Part shown: one piece after another, positions 43,174 through 51,073 of the stretch
Position numbering within the stretch: position 1 is the stretch's first letter
Layout of the letters: every line of letters begins with the position of its first letter
Assembly: GCF_000717055.1 (NCBI RefSeq)
Contig: NZ_JNXI01000001.1
Span: 372,001 to 436,000 of the forward strand
Direction of reading: 5' to 3'
From: Streptomyces iakyrus
Lineage (GTDB): Bacteria > Actinomycetota > Actinomycetes > Streptomycetales > Streptomycetaceae
DNA: 64,000 bases
Notes under the pieces: generated by a model
What the model was told of the DNA's origin: nothing
The model's database searches: none
What the model saw: the letters and a program-made list of their open reading frames with translations, nothing else
Translations under genes and position numbers: made by a program

Positions 43174-43211
43174 GAAACAGAGGTGATGCTGCCGGGTAAC
43201 ACCGGCACCGC
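43174..43211 (+). promoter_or_regulatory. GlnR-type binding site upstream of the nir operon
   Basis: GAAAC, GATGC, GTAAC and ACCGC begin at 43174, 43185, 43196 and 43207, each 11 bp apart, the same phasing as the site before nasA. The operon is a known GlnR target class. It ends 6 bp before the chosen ATG. Confidence 0.55.
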
Positions 43212-43217
43212 ACGCTC

Positions 43218-44441
43218 ATGGACATGACCTCGAATGAGCGTGTGGTGGTGATCGGCACCGGCCTGGCGGGCGTACGGCTCGCCCGGCGGCTCGGTGAGCT
43301 CGGCACGCCCGCGCTGCTGATCGGCGAGGAGGAGCACCGGCCCTACAACCGGGTGCTGCTCGCCGAGGTGCTGGCCGGACGGTACAGCCCCGAGGTGATC
43401 GCCCTGCCGGCACCCGCACAGGTCAGGCGCGGCCGGATCACCGGGATCGACCGCGAGCGCCGGACGGTCGCCTGTGCGGACGGGTCCGTGATCGCATACG
43501 GCCGGCTCGTCCTCGCCACCGGCTCCAACCCGGTGCTGCCGCCGCTGCGCGGCCTGTTCACCGAGAACCACGAACTGCCCGAGGGCATCCACGCGTTCCG
43601 CACCATGGACGACTGCCTGGGCCTGTCCAAGGCGCTCCGCCCGGGGGTGAAGGCGGTCGTCATCGGCGGCGGGCTCCTCGGGGTCTCCGCCGCCCGGGCG
43701 CTCGCCCGGCGCGGCGCGCAGGTCGTGCTCGCCCAGCAGTCCGAGCGGCTGATGGAGCGCCAGCTCGACCCGGCCGCCTCGAAGCTCGTCGAGCGGCACC
43801 TCACCGACCTGGGCGTGGAGGTGCACACCGAGTGCCGCGTCCGGGACGTGCGCTGCGTCGGCGGCGCCGTCCGCTCCGTGGAGATGGCCGACGGATACGC
43901 GCTCGACGCCGATCTGGTGGTCGTCGCCTGCGGTGTGCATCCGCGAGTGGGCCTCGCCCAGGCCGCCGGCCTCGACGTCCGCAAGGGCGTCGTCGTCGAC
44001 GACGAGCTGCGCACCTCCGACCCGTACATCCACGCGATCGGCGACTGCGCCCAGCACGACGGCGTCCTCTACGGACTCGCCACTCCCGCGCTCGAACAGG
44101 CCGACGCGCTCGCGGAACTGCTCGCCGGTGACGCGAACGCCCGCTACACCGGCACCCGTTCCCTGACCCGGCTCACGCTGAACGGGCACGACAGCCCCTT
44201 CGACCTCGCCGCGTTCGGCGAGACCGAGGCGCTCCCGGGCGACGACGTCGTCCAGCTCGCCGACGCCACCCGCGGCACCTACCGCAAGGTCGTCGTCCGC
44301 GACGACCGCCTGGTCGGCGGGGTCCTCGTCGGCGAACTCGGCACCGTCGGCGCGCTCGCCCGCGCCTGGGAGGGAGCAGAGCCGCTCCCCTCCGCCGGCG
44401 GCCCGCTGCTCCACCTGCTCACCAACGATGGAGGCTCCTGA
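43218..44441 (+). CDS. FAD-dependent pyridine nucleotide oxidoreductase of the nir operon
   Basis: A 407-residue reductase resembling the N-terminal part of NirB. It has FAD binding at VVVIGTGLAGVRLARRLGEL, the NirB-like RPYNRVLLAEVLAGRYSPEV, NAD binding at AVVIGGGLLGVSAARALARR and a second FAD motif at TSDPYIHAIGDCAQHDG. NirB itself follows at once (ATGA-type overlap), so this is an extra electron-transfer subunit or a duplicated reductase domain. The start could also be the ATG at 43224. Nitrogen control through the upstream GlnR-like site is likely. Confidence 0.85.
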   Translation: MDMTSNERVVVIGTGLAGVRLARRLGELGTPALLIGEEEHRPYNRVLLAEVLAGRYSPEVIALPAPAQVRRGRITGIDRERRTVACADGSVIAYGRLVLATGSNPVLPPLRGLFTENHELPEGIHAFRTMDDCLGLSKALRPGVKAVVIGGGLLGVSAARALARRGAQVVLAQQSERLMERQLDPAASKLVERHLTDLGVEVHTECRVRDVRCVGGAVRSVEMADGYALDADLVVVACGVHPRVGLAQAAGLDVRKGVVVDDELRTSDPYIHAIGDCAQHDGVLYGLATPALEQADALAELLAGDANARYTGTRSLTRLTLNGHDSPFDLAAFGETEALPGDDVVQLADATRGTYRKVVVRDDRLVGGVLVGELGTVGALARAWEGAEPLPSAGGPLLHLLTNDGGS

Positions 44442-47056
44442 TGACCGCCACCCCGGAGGCCACGGAGGCCACCCCCACGATCGTGCTCGTCGGCCACGGC
44501 ATGGTCGGCCAGCGCTTCCTCGAAGCGCTCGCCGCGCGCGGCCTGACCGCCACACACCGCGTGGTCGTTCTCTGCGAGGAGCCGCGCCCGGCCTATGACC
44601 GCGTGGCGCTCACGTCGTACTTCTCGGGGAAGACCCCCGAGGACCTGTCCATGACGGACATGGAGTTCATCGAGACGCACGGCATCGAGCTGTACGTCGG
44701 TGACCCGGCGACCGCCGTCGACCGCGAGGCCCGCAAGGTCACCGCCAGGTCCGGCGAGGTCTTCGACTACGACGTCCTCGTCCTCGCCACCGGCTCCTAC
44801 CCCTTCGTGCCGCCGGTCCCGGGCAAGGACGCCGAGGGCTGTTTCGTCTACCGCACCATCGAGGACCTGCTCGCGATCGAGGAGTACGCGAAGTCGAAGG
44901 CCACGGTGGGTGCCGTGGTCGGCGGCGGTCTGCTCGGGCTGGAGGCGGCCGGTGCGCTGAAGGGGCTCGGACTCACCTCCCACATCGTGGAGTTCGCGCC
45001 CCGGCTGATGCCCGTCCAGGTGGACGAGGGCGGTGGCGCGGCGCTGCTGCGCACCATCGAGGAGATGGGCCTGACCGTCCACACGGGCGTGGGCACGCAG
45101 GAGATCCTGGTCGACGCCGAGGGCGCCGTCACCGGCATGAAGCTCTCCGACGGCTCCGAACTCGCCGCCGACATGGTGGTGTTCTCCGCCGGTGTCCGCC
45201 CCCGCGACCAGCTGGCCCGCGACTGCGGCCTGACGGTCGGCGAGCGCGGCGGCATCACGGTCGACGAGCAGTGCCGTACGGTCGCCGACCCGCACGTCTT
45301 CGCGATCGGCGAGTGCGCACTGGCCTCCGACGGCCGGGTGTACGGCCTGGTGGCGCCGGGCTACGAGCAGGCCGAGACGGCCGCGGCCACGATCGCCGCG
45401 GACGAGGCGTCCTTCACCGGCGCCGACCTGTCCACCAAGCTGAAGCTGCTCGGCGTGGACGTGGCGTCCTTCGGCGACGCGCACGGCACCGCCGAGGACT
45501 GCCTGGACGTCGTCTACTCCGACTCCCGCGCGGGCCTGTACAAGAAGCTGGTCATCGGCCGCGACGGCACGCTGCTCGGCGGCATCCTGGTCGGCGACGC
45601 GGAGGCGTACGGCACGCTGAAGGCGTTCACCGGCTCGGTCCCGCCGGTGTCGCCCGAGTCGCTGGTGCTGCCCGCCGGTGCCGGGGCGCCCGCCCAGCTC
45701 GGCCCGGCCGCGCTGCCGGACGACGCGATCATCTGCTCCTGCAACAACGTCCGCAAGGGCACGATCCGCGACGCGGTCACCGAGCACAAGTGCACCACCG
45801 TGCCCGAGGTGAAGAAGTGCACCAAGGCCGGTACGACCTGCGGAAGTTGCGTCAAGGTCCTCGGCCAGCTGGTCACCGCCGAGCTGGAGGCGTCCGGCGT
45901 CGAGGTCGACAAGGGCCTGTGCGGCTGCTTCGCGCAGACCCGCGAGGAGCTGTACGAGATCGTCCTCGCGCTGCGCATCACCACCTACCAGGACCTGCTG
46001 GACCGCCACGGCCGCGAGGGGGCCCGGGGCGGTGACGGCTGCGAGGTCTGCAAGCCGGCCGTCGGCTCGATCATCGCCTCCCTCGCCCCGACGATCGGCG
46101 CGAGCGGCTACGTCCTGGACGGCGAGCAGGCGGCGCTCCAGGACACCAATGACCACTTCCTGGCCAACCTCCAGAAGAACGGCTCGTACTCGGTCGTCCC
46201 GCGCATCCCCGGCGGCGAGATCGCCCCGGAGAAGCTGATCGTCATCGGCGAGATCGCCCGCGACTTCGGCCTCTACACGAAGATCACCGGCGGCCAGCGG
46301 ATCGACATGTTCGGTGCGCGCGTCGAGCAACTGCCGGTGATCTGGGCGCGCTTGGTGGACGCCGGTTTCGAGTCCGGCCACGCCTACGGCAAGTCGCTGC
46401 GCACGGTGAAGTCCTGCGTCGGGCAGACCTGGTGCCGCTACGGCGTCCAGGACTCCGTCCGCATGGCGATCGACCTGGAACTGCGCTACCGGGGTCTGCG
46501 CTCCCCGCACAAGCTGAAGTCGGCGGTCTCCGGCTGCCAGCGCGAGTGCGCCGAGGCCCAGTCGAAGGACTTCGGCGTGATCGCCACCGCCAACGGCTGG
46601 AACCTCTACGTCGGCGGCAACGGCGGCGCGACCCCGCGCCACGCGGACCTGCTCGCGCAGGACCTGTCGGACGCCGAACTGGTCCGCCTGATCGACCGGT
46701 TCCTGATGTTCTACATCCGTACGGCCGACCGCCTGGAGCGGACCTCGACCTGGCTGGAGCGGATCCCGGGCGGCCTCGACCACGTGAAGGACGTCGTCGT
46801 CCACGACTCGCTCGGCATCTGCGACGAGCTGGAGCAGCTGATGCAGGCGCACGTCGCGCACTACCGCGACGAGTGGGCCGAGACCATCAACGACCCCGAG
46901 AAGCTCGCCCGGTTCGTGTCCTTCGTGAACGCCCCGGACACCCCGGACCCGGTCGTCGCCTTCGTGCCCGAGCGCGACCAGATGAAGCCCGACCTGCCGC
47001 TGCTGTCCATCGGCATGCGACCCGCCGACGTACTGGAAGGAAGCGCCCAGCGATGA
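44441..47056 (+). CDS. nirB: Nitrite reductase [NAD(P)H] large subunit
   Basis: An 871-residue enzyme reducing nitrite to ammonium with six electrons from NAD(P)H. In order it has an FAD domain (IVLVGHGMVGQRFLEALAAR), an NAD domain (GAVVGGGLLGLEAAGALKGL), a BFD-like [2Fe-2S] domain (IICSCNNVRKGTI ... TTCGSC), and the siroheme/[4Fe-4S] half with SCVGQTWCRYGVQD and AVSGCQRECAEAQSKD, which hold the four cluster Cys. All cofactor ligands appear present. The start overlaps the upstream reductase by 1 bp and the stop overlaps nirD (ATGA). Confidence 0.95.
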   Translation: MTATPEATEATPTIVLVGHGMVGQRFLEALAARGLTATHRVVVLCEEPRPAYDRVALTSYFSGKTPEDLSMTDMEFIETHGIELYVGDPATAVDREARKVTARSGEVFDYDVLVLATGSYPFVPPVPGKDAEGCFVYRTIEDLLAIEEYAKSKATVGAVVGGGLLGLEAAGALKGLGLTSHIVEFAPRLMPVQVDEGGGAALLRTIEEMGLTVHTGVGTQEILVDAEGAVTGMKLSDGSELAADMVVFSAGVRPRDQLARDCGLTVGERGGITVDEQCRTVADPHVFAIGECALASDGRVYGLVAPGYEQAETAAATIAADEASFTGADLSTKLKLLGVDVASFGDAHGTAEDCLDVVYSDSRAGLYKKLVIGRDGTLLGGILVGDAEAYGTLKAFTGSVPPVSPESLVLPAGAGAPAQLGPAALPDDAIICSCNNVRKGTIRDAVTEHKCTTVPEVKKCTKAGTTCGSCVKVLGQLVTAELEASGVEVDKGLCGCFAQTREELYEIVLALRITTYQDLLDRHGREGARGGDGCEVCKPAVGSIIASLAPTIGASGYVLDGEQAALQDTNDHFLANLQKNGSYSVVPRIPGGEIAPEKLIVIGEIARDFGLYTKITGGQRIDMFGARVEQLPVIWARLVDAGFESGHAYGKSLRTVKSCVGQTWCRYGVQDSVRMAIDLELRYRGLRSPHKLKSAVSGCQRECAEAQSKDFGVIATANGWNLYVGGNGGATPRHADLLAQDLSDAELVRLIDRFLMFYIRTADRLERTSTWLERIPGGLDHVKDVVVHDSLGICDELEQLMQAHVAHYRDEWAETINDPEKLARFVSFVNAPDTPDPVVAFVPERDQMKPDLPLLSIGMRPADVLEGSAQR

Positions 47057-47403
47057 CCCTGGCACTGGAGACCACCGACCTCAAGGTCGAACTCGCCCTG
47101 GACGACGACTGGTTCGCGGTCTGCGACCTGAGCACGCTGCTCCCGGGCCGCGGGGTGGCCGCACTGCTGCCGGACGGCCGGCAGGCCGCGATCTTCCGCG
47201 ACCGCTCCGGCGAGCTGTTCGCCATCGACAACCGCGACCCCTTCACCGGCGCGGCCGTCCTCTCCCGCGGCCTGACGGGCACCCACCAGGGCCGCCCGTT
47301 CGTCGCCTCGCCCCTGCTGAAGCAGCGCTTCGACCTGGCGTCCGGGCAGTGCCTGGACGACGAGGCGGTACGGGTGACGGCCTACAAGGTGCGGACGTCG
47401 TAG
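47053..47403 (+). CDS. nirD: Nitrite reductase small subunit
   Basis: A 116-residue Rieske-fold protein: DDDWFAVCDLSTLLPGRGVA, then QAAIFRDRSGELFAIDNRDP and FVASPLLKQRFDLASGQCLD. The Cys-His iron-sulfur ligands of true Rieske proteins are missing (no CxH and CxxH pair), as is normal for NirD. It stabilises or assists NirB. Translation is coupled to nirB by a 4-bp overlap. Confidence 0.93.
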   Translation: MTLALETTDLKVELALDDDWFAVCDLSTLLPGRGVAALLPDGRQAAIFRDRSGELFAIDNRDPFTGAAVLSRGLTGTHQGRPFVASPLLKQRFDLASGQCLDDEAVRVTAYKVRTS

Positions 47404-47454
47404 CAACGGTGCCCGACCGCAGGTCCTCGACCGACGGTTCTTGACCGACGTTTC

Positions 47455-47484
47455 TTGACCGGACGTTCTGAAAAAGCCTAGGCT
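47455..47484 (+). promoter_or_regulatory. Promoter of the TetR gene
   Basis: TTGACC and TAGGCT are spaced by 18 bp, close to the Streptomyces sigma-HrdB consensus. The -10 ends 7 bp before the GTG at 47492, so transcription should begin at or next to the start codon and the mRNA would be leaderless. The string TTCTTGACCG occurs twice just upstream. Confidence 0.65.
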
Positions 47485-47491
47485 GCACTGC

Positions 47492-48076
47492 GTGGCCAGG
47501 ACCAAGGAGTTCGATCCGGACGCCACGCTCCAGGCAGCTCTCGAGCTGTTCTGGCGGCGCGGCTACGAGGCGACGTCGATGTCCGACCTCGTCGCCCACC
47601 TCGGCATCGGACGCGCCAGCATCTATGCGACCTTCGGCAACAAGCACGAGCTGTACCTGAAGGCGCTGGACCGCTACGACCGGACGGGACTCCCGCCGAT
47701 CCTGCGGGAGCTGTCCCAGCCGGGACCCGCGCTGCCGGCCGTGCGCGAGCTCGTCCGGCGGTACGCGGCGGAGGCCGCGGACGCCCGGGAACGCCTGAAC
47801 GGCTGCATGATCACCAATGCGGCGTCCGAACTCGCCCCGCACGACCGGACGACCGCCCGGCGCGTGAAGCGCAACTGGGACCAGCTGGAGACCGTGCTGC
47901 ACTCGGCGCTGGTCCGCGCCCAGGCGCAGGGGGAACTGCCCGCCGGACGCGACCCGCTCGCACTGGCCCGCATGCTGCTCGTCCTGCTCCAGGGCCTGCG
48001 GGTGGTCGGCAAGGCCTCACCGGACCCTGCGCGCGTCAGGGACGCGGCCGAGCAGGCCCTGGCACTTCTGGACTGA
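47492..48076 (+). CDS. TetR-family transcriptional regulator
   Basis: A 194-residue regulator starting at a GTG. The N-terminal HTH domain is LQAALELFWRRGYEATSMSD, then LVAHLGIGRASIYATFGNKH and ELYLKALDRY. The ligand-binding C-terminus is all-helical (LALARMLLVLLQGLRVVGKA). The next gene, an SDR oxidoreductase, has a palindromic operator in front of it, so it is the probable target. A terminator separates the two, giving independent transcription. Confidence 0.92.
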   Translation: MARTKEFDPDATLQAALELFWRRGYEATSMSDLVAHLGIGRASIYATFGNKHELYLKALDRYDRTGLPPILRELSQPGPALPAVRELVRRYAAEAADARERLNGCMITNAASELAPHDRTTARRVKRNWDQLETVLHSALVRAQAQGELPAGRDPLALARMLLVLLQGLRVVGKASPDPARVRDAAEQALALLD

Positions 48077-48104
48077 AAGGCACCTCGACCGGGGTGCCTT
48101 TTCT
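48076..48104 (+). terminator. Terminator after the TetR gene
   Basis: AAAGGCACC pairs with GGTGCCTTT across an 8-base loop and is followed by TTCT. The stem begins at the last base of the TetR stop codon. Confidence 0.8.
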
Positions 48105-48115
48105 GTGCCGCGATA

Positions 48116-48132
48116 TTGAACCGATCGTTCAA
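48116..48132. promoter_or_regulatory. Palindromic operator before the SDR gene
   Basis: TTGAACCGATCGTTCAA has perfect 6-bp arms (TTGAAC / GTTCAA) around a 5-bp centre, a common TetR-family operator form. It lies between the TetR terminator and the 8-bp tandem repeat. Confidence 0.7.
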
Positions 48133-48141
48133 GAACTCCTC

Positions 48142-48197
48142 GGCACTTCGGCACTTCGGCACTTCGACACTTCGGCACTTCGATATTTCGATACTTC
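48142..48197 (+). repeat. 8-bp tandem repeat, seven copies
   Basis: Seven head-to-tail octamers occupy 56 bp: GGCACTTC three times, GACACTTC, GGCACTTC, then GATATTTC and GATACTTC. They lie between the operator and the ribosome site of the SDR gene. The period is not a multiple of three and the chosen start codon is downstream, so the array is probably not translated. Copy number could vary by slippage. Confidence 0.85.
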
Positions 48198-48214
48198 GAG
48201 ACAAGGACCGTCAC

Positions 48215-48994
48215 ATGACCACTGCACCGCACCGGGCCCGCTTCACCGACCGCACCGCCCTGGTCACCGGCGCCGGGTCCGGCATCGGACGCGCGATCGC
48301 CCGCGCACTCGCGGCGGAGGGCGCGAACGTCGTGGTGGTGGGCCGTCGGGGAGAACCACTGGAGGAGACCGCGGAGTCGATCGAGGCCGCGGGAGGCAAG
48401 GCGCTGGCCGTCACGGCGGACGTGGCGCGGGCCGCGGACGTCGAGGCGGCGGTGGCAGCCGCCGCCGAGCACTTCGGCTCCTTGGACGTGGCGGTGAACA
48501 ACGCGGGCGTCTTCCGGGGCGGAGCACCGCTGGCGGACCTCGCCGAGGAGGACTGGCACACGCAGCTCGGCGTCAACGTCACCGGCGTGTTCCTCGCCCT
48601 GCGGGCCGAGATCCGCCAGATGCGCACACAGCCGTCCGGCGGGGCGATCGTCAACATCGCCTCCACCTTCGGCGCCCACACTCGTCACCCCGGCGCCGCC
48701 GCGTACGCCGCCACCAAGGCGGCGGTGTCCGTCCTCACCCGAGGGGCCGCACTCGACCACATCCGGGAGGGCATCCGCATCAACGCGGTCAGCCCCGGCG
48801 CCGTCGACACACCGATGTCGCTGCAGCCGGGCGAGACGGACGCCGACCGCTCGGCCCGCGCCCGGTCCACCCTCCCGCTCGGCCGCGTGACCACGACGGA
48901 GGAGGTGGCCGCGGCGGTCCTCCACCTGGCCTCCGACGACGCCGCCTCGACGGTGGGCACGGACCTGGTGGTGGACAGCGGCGCCACGGCCTGA
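48215..48994 (+). CDS. Short-chain dehydrogenase/reductase
   Basis: A 259-residue classical SDR starting at the ATG at 48215, 8 bp after AAGGA; an upstream in-frame ATG would translate the octamer array and was rejected. NAD(P) binding is at ALVTGAGSGIGRAIARALAA and the structural motif is VNNAGVF. The catalytic Ser is in VNIASTFGAH, and the Tyr-x3-Lys is in AAYAATKAAVSVLTRG. The C-terminus ends ASTVGTDLVVDSGATA. The substrate is unknown. It is probably repressed by the adjacent TetR protein. Confidence 0.92.
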   Translation: MTTAPHRARFTDRTALVTGAGSGIGRAIARALAAEGANVVVVGRRGEPLEETAESIEAAGGKALAVTADVARAADVEAAVAAAAEHFGSLDVAVNNAGVFRGGAPLADLAEEDWHTQLGVNVTGVFLALRAEIRQMRTQPSGGAIVNIASTFGAHTRHPGAAAYAATKAAVSVLTRGAALDHIREGIRINAVSPGAVDTPMSLQPGETDADRSARARSTLPLGRVTTTEEVAAAVLHLASDDAASTVGTDLVVDSGATA

Positions 48995-49043
48995 GCGGCG
49001 GCTGGGCGAGGCCGTCTGACGGATCGTGTCCGTCGTGTACGGA

Positions 49044-50321
49044 TCACGTCCGTTCCGGAGCCGGGGAGCGGGGTGCGTCGGCCGCGCGTTCGCAGTGGGG
49101 CCAGTCGCCGAAGTCGCGGTCCCGGCTCCACAGCTTCCGGGCCGCCCGGATGTTCCACTCCGGGTCCAGGGCCTCACGCGGTGTGCCGCCCAGTTCGCGC
49201 AGCCGGGCGTCGGAGATCTGGAACAGGCCCCAGTTCCGGGTGCCGTTGGTGTTGGGGAGGATGTGCAGCGGGTCGAGGAAGGACTGGCAGTCGGCTATGG
49301 CCACCGCCTTGTCCGGCACCTCGGGGAACACCTCCCGGACCCGCTGCCGCACCTTCTGCGGCGACCACACCCGCATCCGGACGGGCGAGGTGTACAGCGC
49401 CTCCTTCGTCGGCTCCGCGACGACCCCGTTGGGCTGTAGTCCGGCGAGCACCTGGAAGGCCGTGACGCGGCGCAGGGTCTGGGGGCCGAAGTCCCCGTCC
49501 ACGCCGATGTCCGCGCCCTTGGCGTGCAGCAGGCGCTGCACCTCCCGCACGCACTCGTCGTGCTCGCCCATCGCGATCACCGGCGGGCAGCCGGCCGAGA
49601 ACAACGGCCGGACCGCCTCGCCGGTGCGCAGGCCGCCGCCGGCACCGGCGGCGTCACCGTCGCCGGAGGGCGACCGGCCGCTCGACAGCACCCAGGCCGA
49701 GACCGTGACGGCGGCGAGGACCGCGACGACGACGGTGGCGCGCAGCCGGTGCCGGCGCGGCCGGCGCGCGGGACCGGATGCCGCATCGGGGGTGGGCTGC
49801 TCCGGTGCCCGGTCGTCGCCCGGGGCCGGGGCAGGGGTCTGGGCAGGGGTCTGGGCCGGTCCCTGGTCCGGGGTTGATGCCAGCCCCTGGTCCGAGGTCG
49901 GGGTTTGACCCTGGGCCGGGGTCGAGGCCTTGGTGGGCGCCTCCGCCTTCGGATCGGCCTTCGGATCGGCCTTCAGGTCGGTCTTGGGAGCGACTTTCGG
50001 GTCGGCTTCCTGGGGCGCTTCCGGTTCCGCTCCCCCTGCCGCTTCCGGCACCGCTCCCCGTTCCGCGGCGGCACGCGCCGTGTCCGCCAGTGCCCACAGG
50101 CGGTGCAAGGTGCGCAGTTCGTCCGGGGTCGCGCCGCAGACCGTGGCCAGCCGGTGCACGCTCCCGTAGTCCTGGGGCACCGACGTGCCCCGGCAGTAGC
50201 GGTGCAAGGTCGAGCCGGCCAGGCCGGACTTCCTGGCGAGGGCCTCGTAACTCAGGCCGGACCGGCTCTTCAACGAACGCAACAGCGCGGCGAACCGCTC
50301 CGTTTCCGGGCATGCGGACAA
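49044..50321 (-). CDS. HTH-transmembrane-peptidoglycan-binding protein with lysozyme-like C-terminus
   Basis: A 425-residue protein; the TTG at 50321 is favoured because AGGGGGGA lies 6 bp upstream, with a GTG 24 bp earlier as alternative. An N-terminal XRE-like HTH (FAALLRSLKSRSGLSYEALA, then RKSGLAGSTLHRYCRGTSVP) is followed by a long Pro/Ala/Lys-rich linker and one membrane segment (LRATVVVAVLAAVTVSAWVL). Outside lie a peptidoglycan-binding domain (GADIGVDGDFGPQTLRRVTA) and a transglycosylase-like region (RNWGLFQISDARLRELGG). It may link cell-wall state to DNA binding, but the lytic activity is not certain. Confidence 0.7.
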   Translation of the reverse strand: MSACPETERFAALLRSLKSRSGLSYEALARKSGLAGSTLHRYCRGTSVPQDYGSVHRLATVCGATPDELRTLHRLWALADTARAAAERGAVPEAAGGAEPEAPQEADPKVAPKTDLKADPKADPKAEAPTKASTPAQGQTPTSDQGLASTPDQGPAQTPAQTPAPAPGDDRAPEQPTPDAASGPARRPRRHRLRATVVVAVLAAVTVSAWVLSSGRSPSGDGDAAGAGGGLRTGEAVRPLFSAGCPPVIAMGEHDECVREVQRLLHAKGADIGVDGDFGPQTLRRVTAFQVLAGLQPNGVVAEPTKEALYTSPVRMRVWSPQKVRQRVREVFPEVPDKAVAIADCQSFLDPLHILPNTNGTRNWGLFQISDARLRELGGTPREALDPEWNIRAARKLWSRDRDFGDWPHCERAADAPRSPAPERT

Positions 50322-50554
50322 GGCCGTTCCCCCCTCGGGAATCCCCACGGACGCTGGTCGGGCGTCTCGTGCCGACACTGTGCCACCAAAGGCGTCCCAT
50401 GGCCGTCCCAACGGTTCCGGAACGCGCCAGGTGCGCGGCCCACCGGCGTCCCGGCGTCCCAGCGGCCCCCCACGTCCTTGCCCGGCCCGGCCGCGCCTTG
50501 CCAGCGTCGGGCCGTCCGCACCACCGTCCCCAGATCTCCGAGGAGACCAGGCTC

Positions 50555-50983
50555 ATGCGCCTTTCCGTCCGCCGGAACTCCCGTGCGAACCCGCTGCTCG
50601 CCGTGCTCGCCGTCAGCGCCGCCGCCGTCGCCACCCTGGCCGTGCCGAGCTCCGCGTCGGCGGCCCCGGCCGCGCCCGCCGCGGTGGACTGCGCGTCCGG
50701 GCACATCTGCTTCTGGACCGGAGCCAACTTCACCGGCAGCAAGTGCGCCTGGGACGTGGCCGACCCCGACTGGCAGAGCGGTGCCGTCCGGTGTTCCTGG
50801 GCCGCCACGACCAACGTGAAGTCCGTTTGGAACGCCGGCACCAGCAGCTCCAGCGGTGTCGCCTACTACCGGGGCGCCAACTACAGCGACCGGGTCGGCT
50901 GCACTCGCCAGCAGCACGGCGGCAACCTCGCCGGCACGTACAAGGTCCGCTCCCACCGGTGGATCTCGGGCAGCTGCGGCTGA
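50555..50983 (+). CDS. Secreted peptidase-inhibitor family I36-like protein
   Basis: A 142-residue precursor with an AGGAGACC ribosome site. The signal peptide (LLAVLAVSAAAVATLAVPSS) ends near SAAPAAPA. The mature domain has the beta/gamma-crystallin-like pattern of I36 inhibitors such as SMI: GHICFWTGANFTGSKCAWDV, VKSVWNAGTSSSSGVAYYRG and a C-terminal NLAGTYKVRSHRWISGSCG. Four or more Cys suggest disulfides. The target protease is unknown. A strong terminator follows. Confidence 0.78.
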   Translation: MRLSVRRNSRANPLLAVLAVSAAAVATLAVPSSASAAPAAPAAVDCASGHICFWTGANFTGSKCAWDVADPDWQSGAVRCSWAATTNVKSVWNAGTSSSSGVAYYRGANYSDRVGCTRQQHGGNLAGTYKVRSHRWISGSCG

Positions 50984-51006
50984 CCGGACCGGCCATCGGC
51001 ACGAAA

Positions 51007-51052
51007 CGCGGTGGCGTGCACGCCCGAGCAGACGGGCGTGCACGCCACCGCG
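51007..51052 (+). terminator. 20-bp perfect-stem terminator
   Basis: CGCGGTGGCGTGCACGCCCG at 51007-51026 pairs perfectly with 51033-51052 across a 6-base loop. It lies between the convergent I36-like and SulP genes and can serve both. Confidence 0.8.
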
Positions 51053-51073
51053 GCCTGACCGCAGGGGGCGGGG

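Noticed and set aside
44279..47065. 928-codon frame antisense to nirB
   Set aside because: Pure shadow of nirB, with no conserved motif.
48116..48214. Upstream in-frame start for the SDR gene
   Set aside because: It would translate the octamer array and lie in the TetR-type operator. The ATG at 48215 has AAGGA and starts a normal SDR N-terminus.
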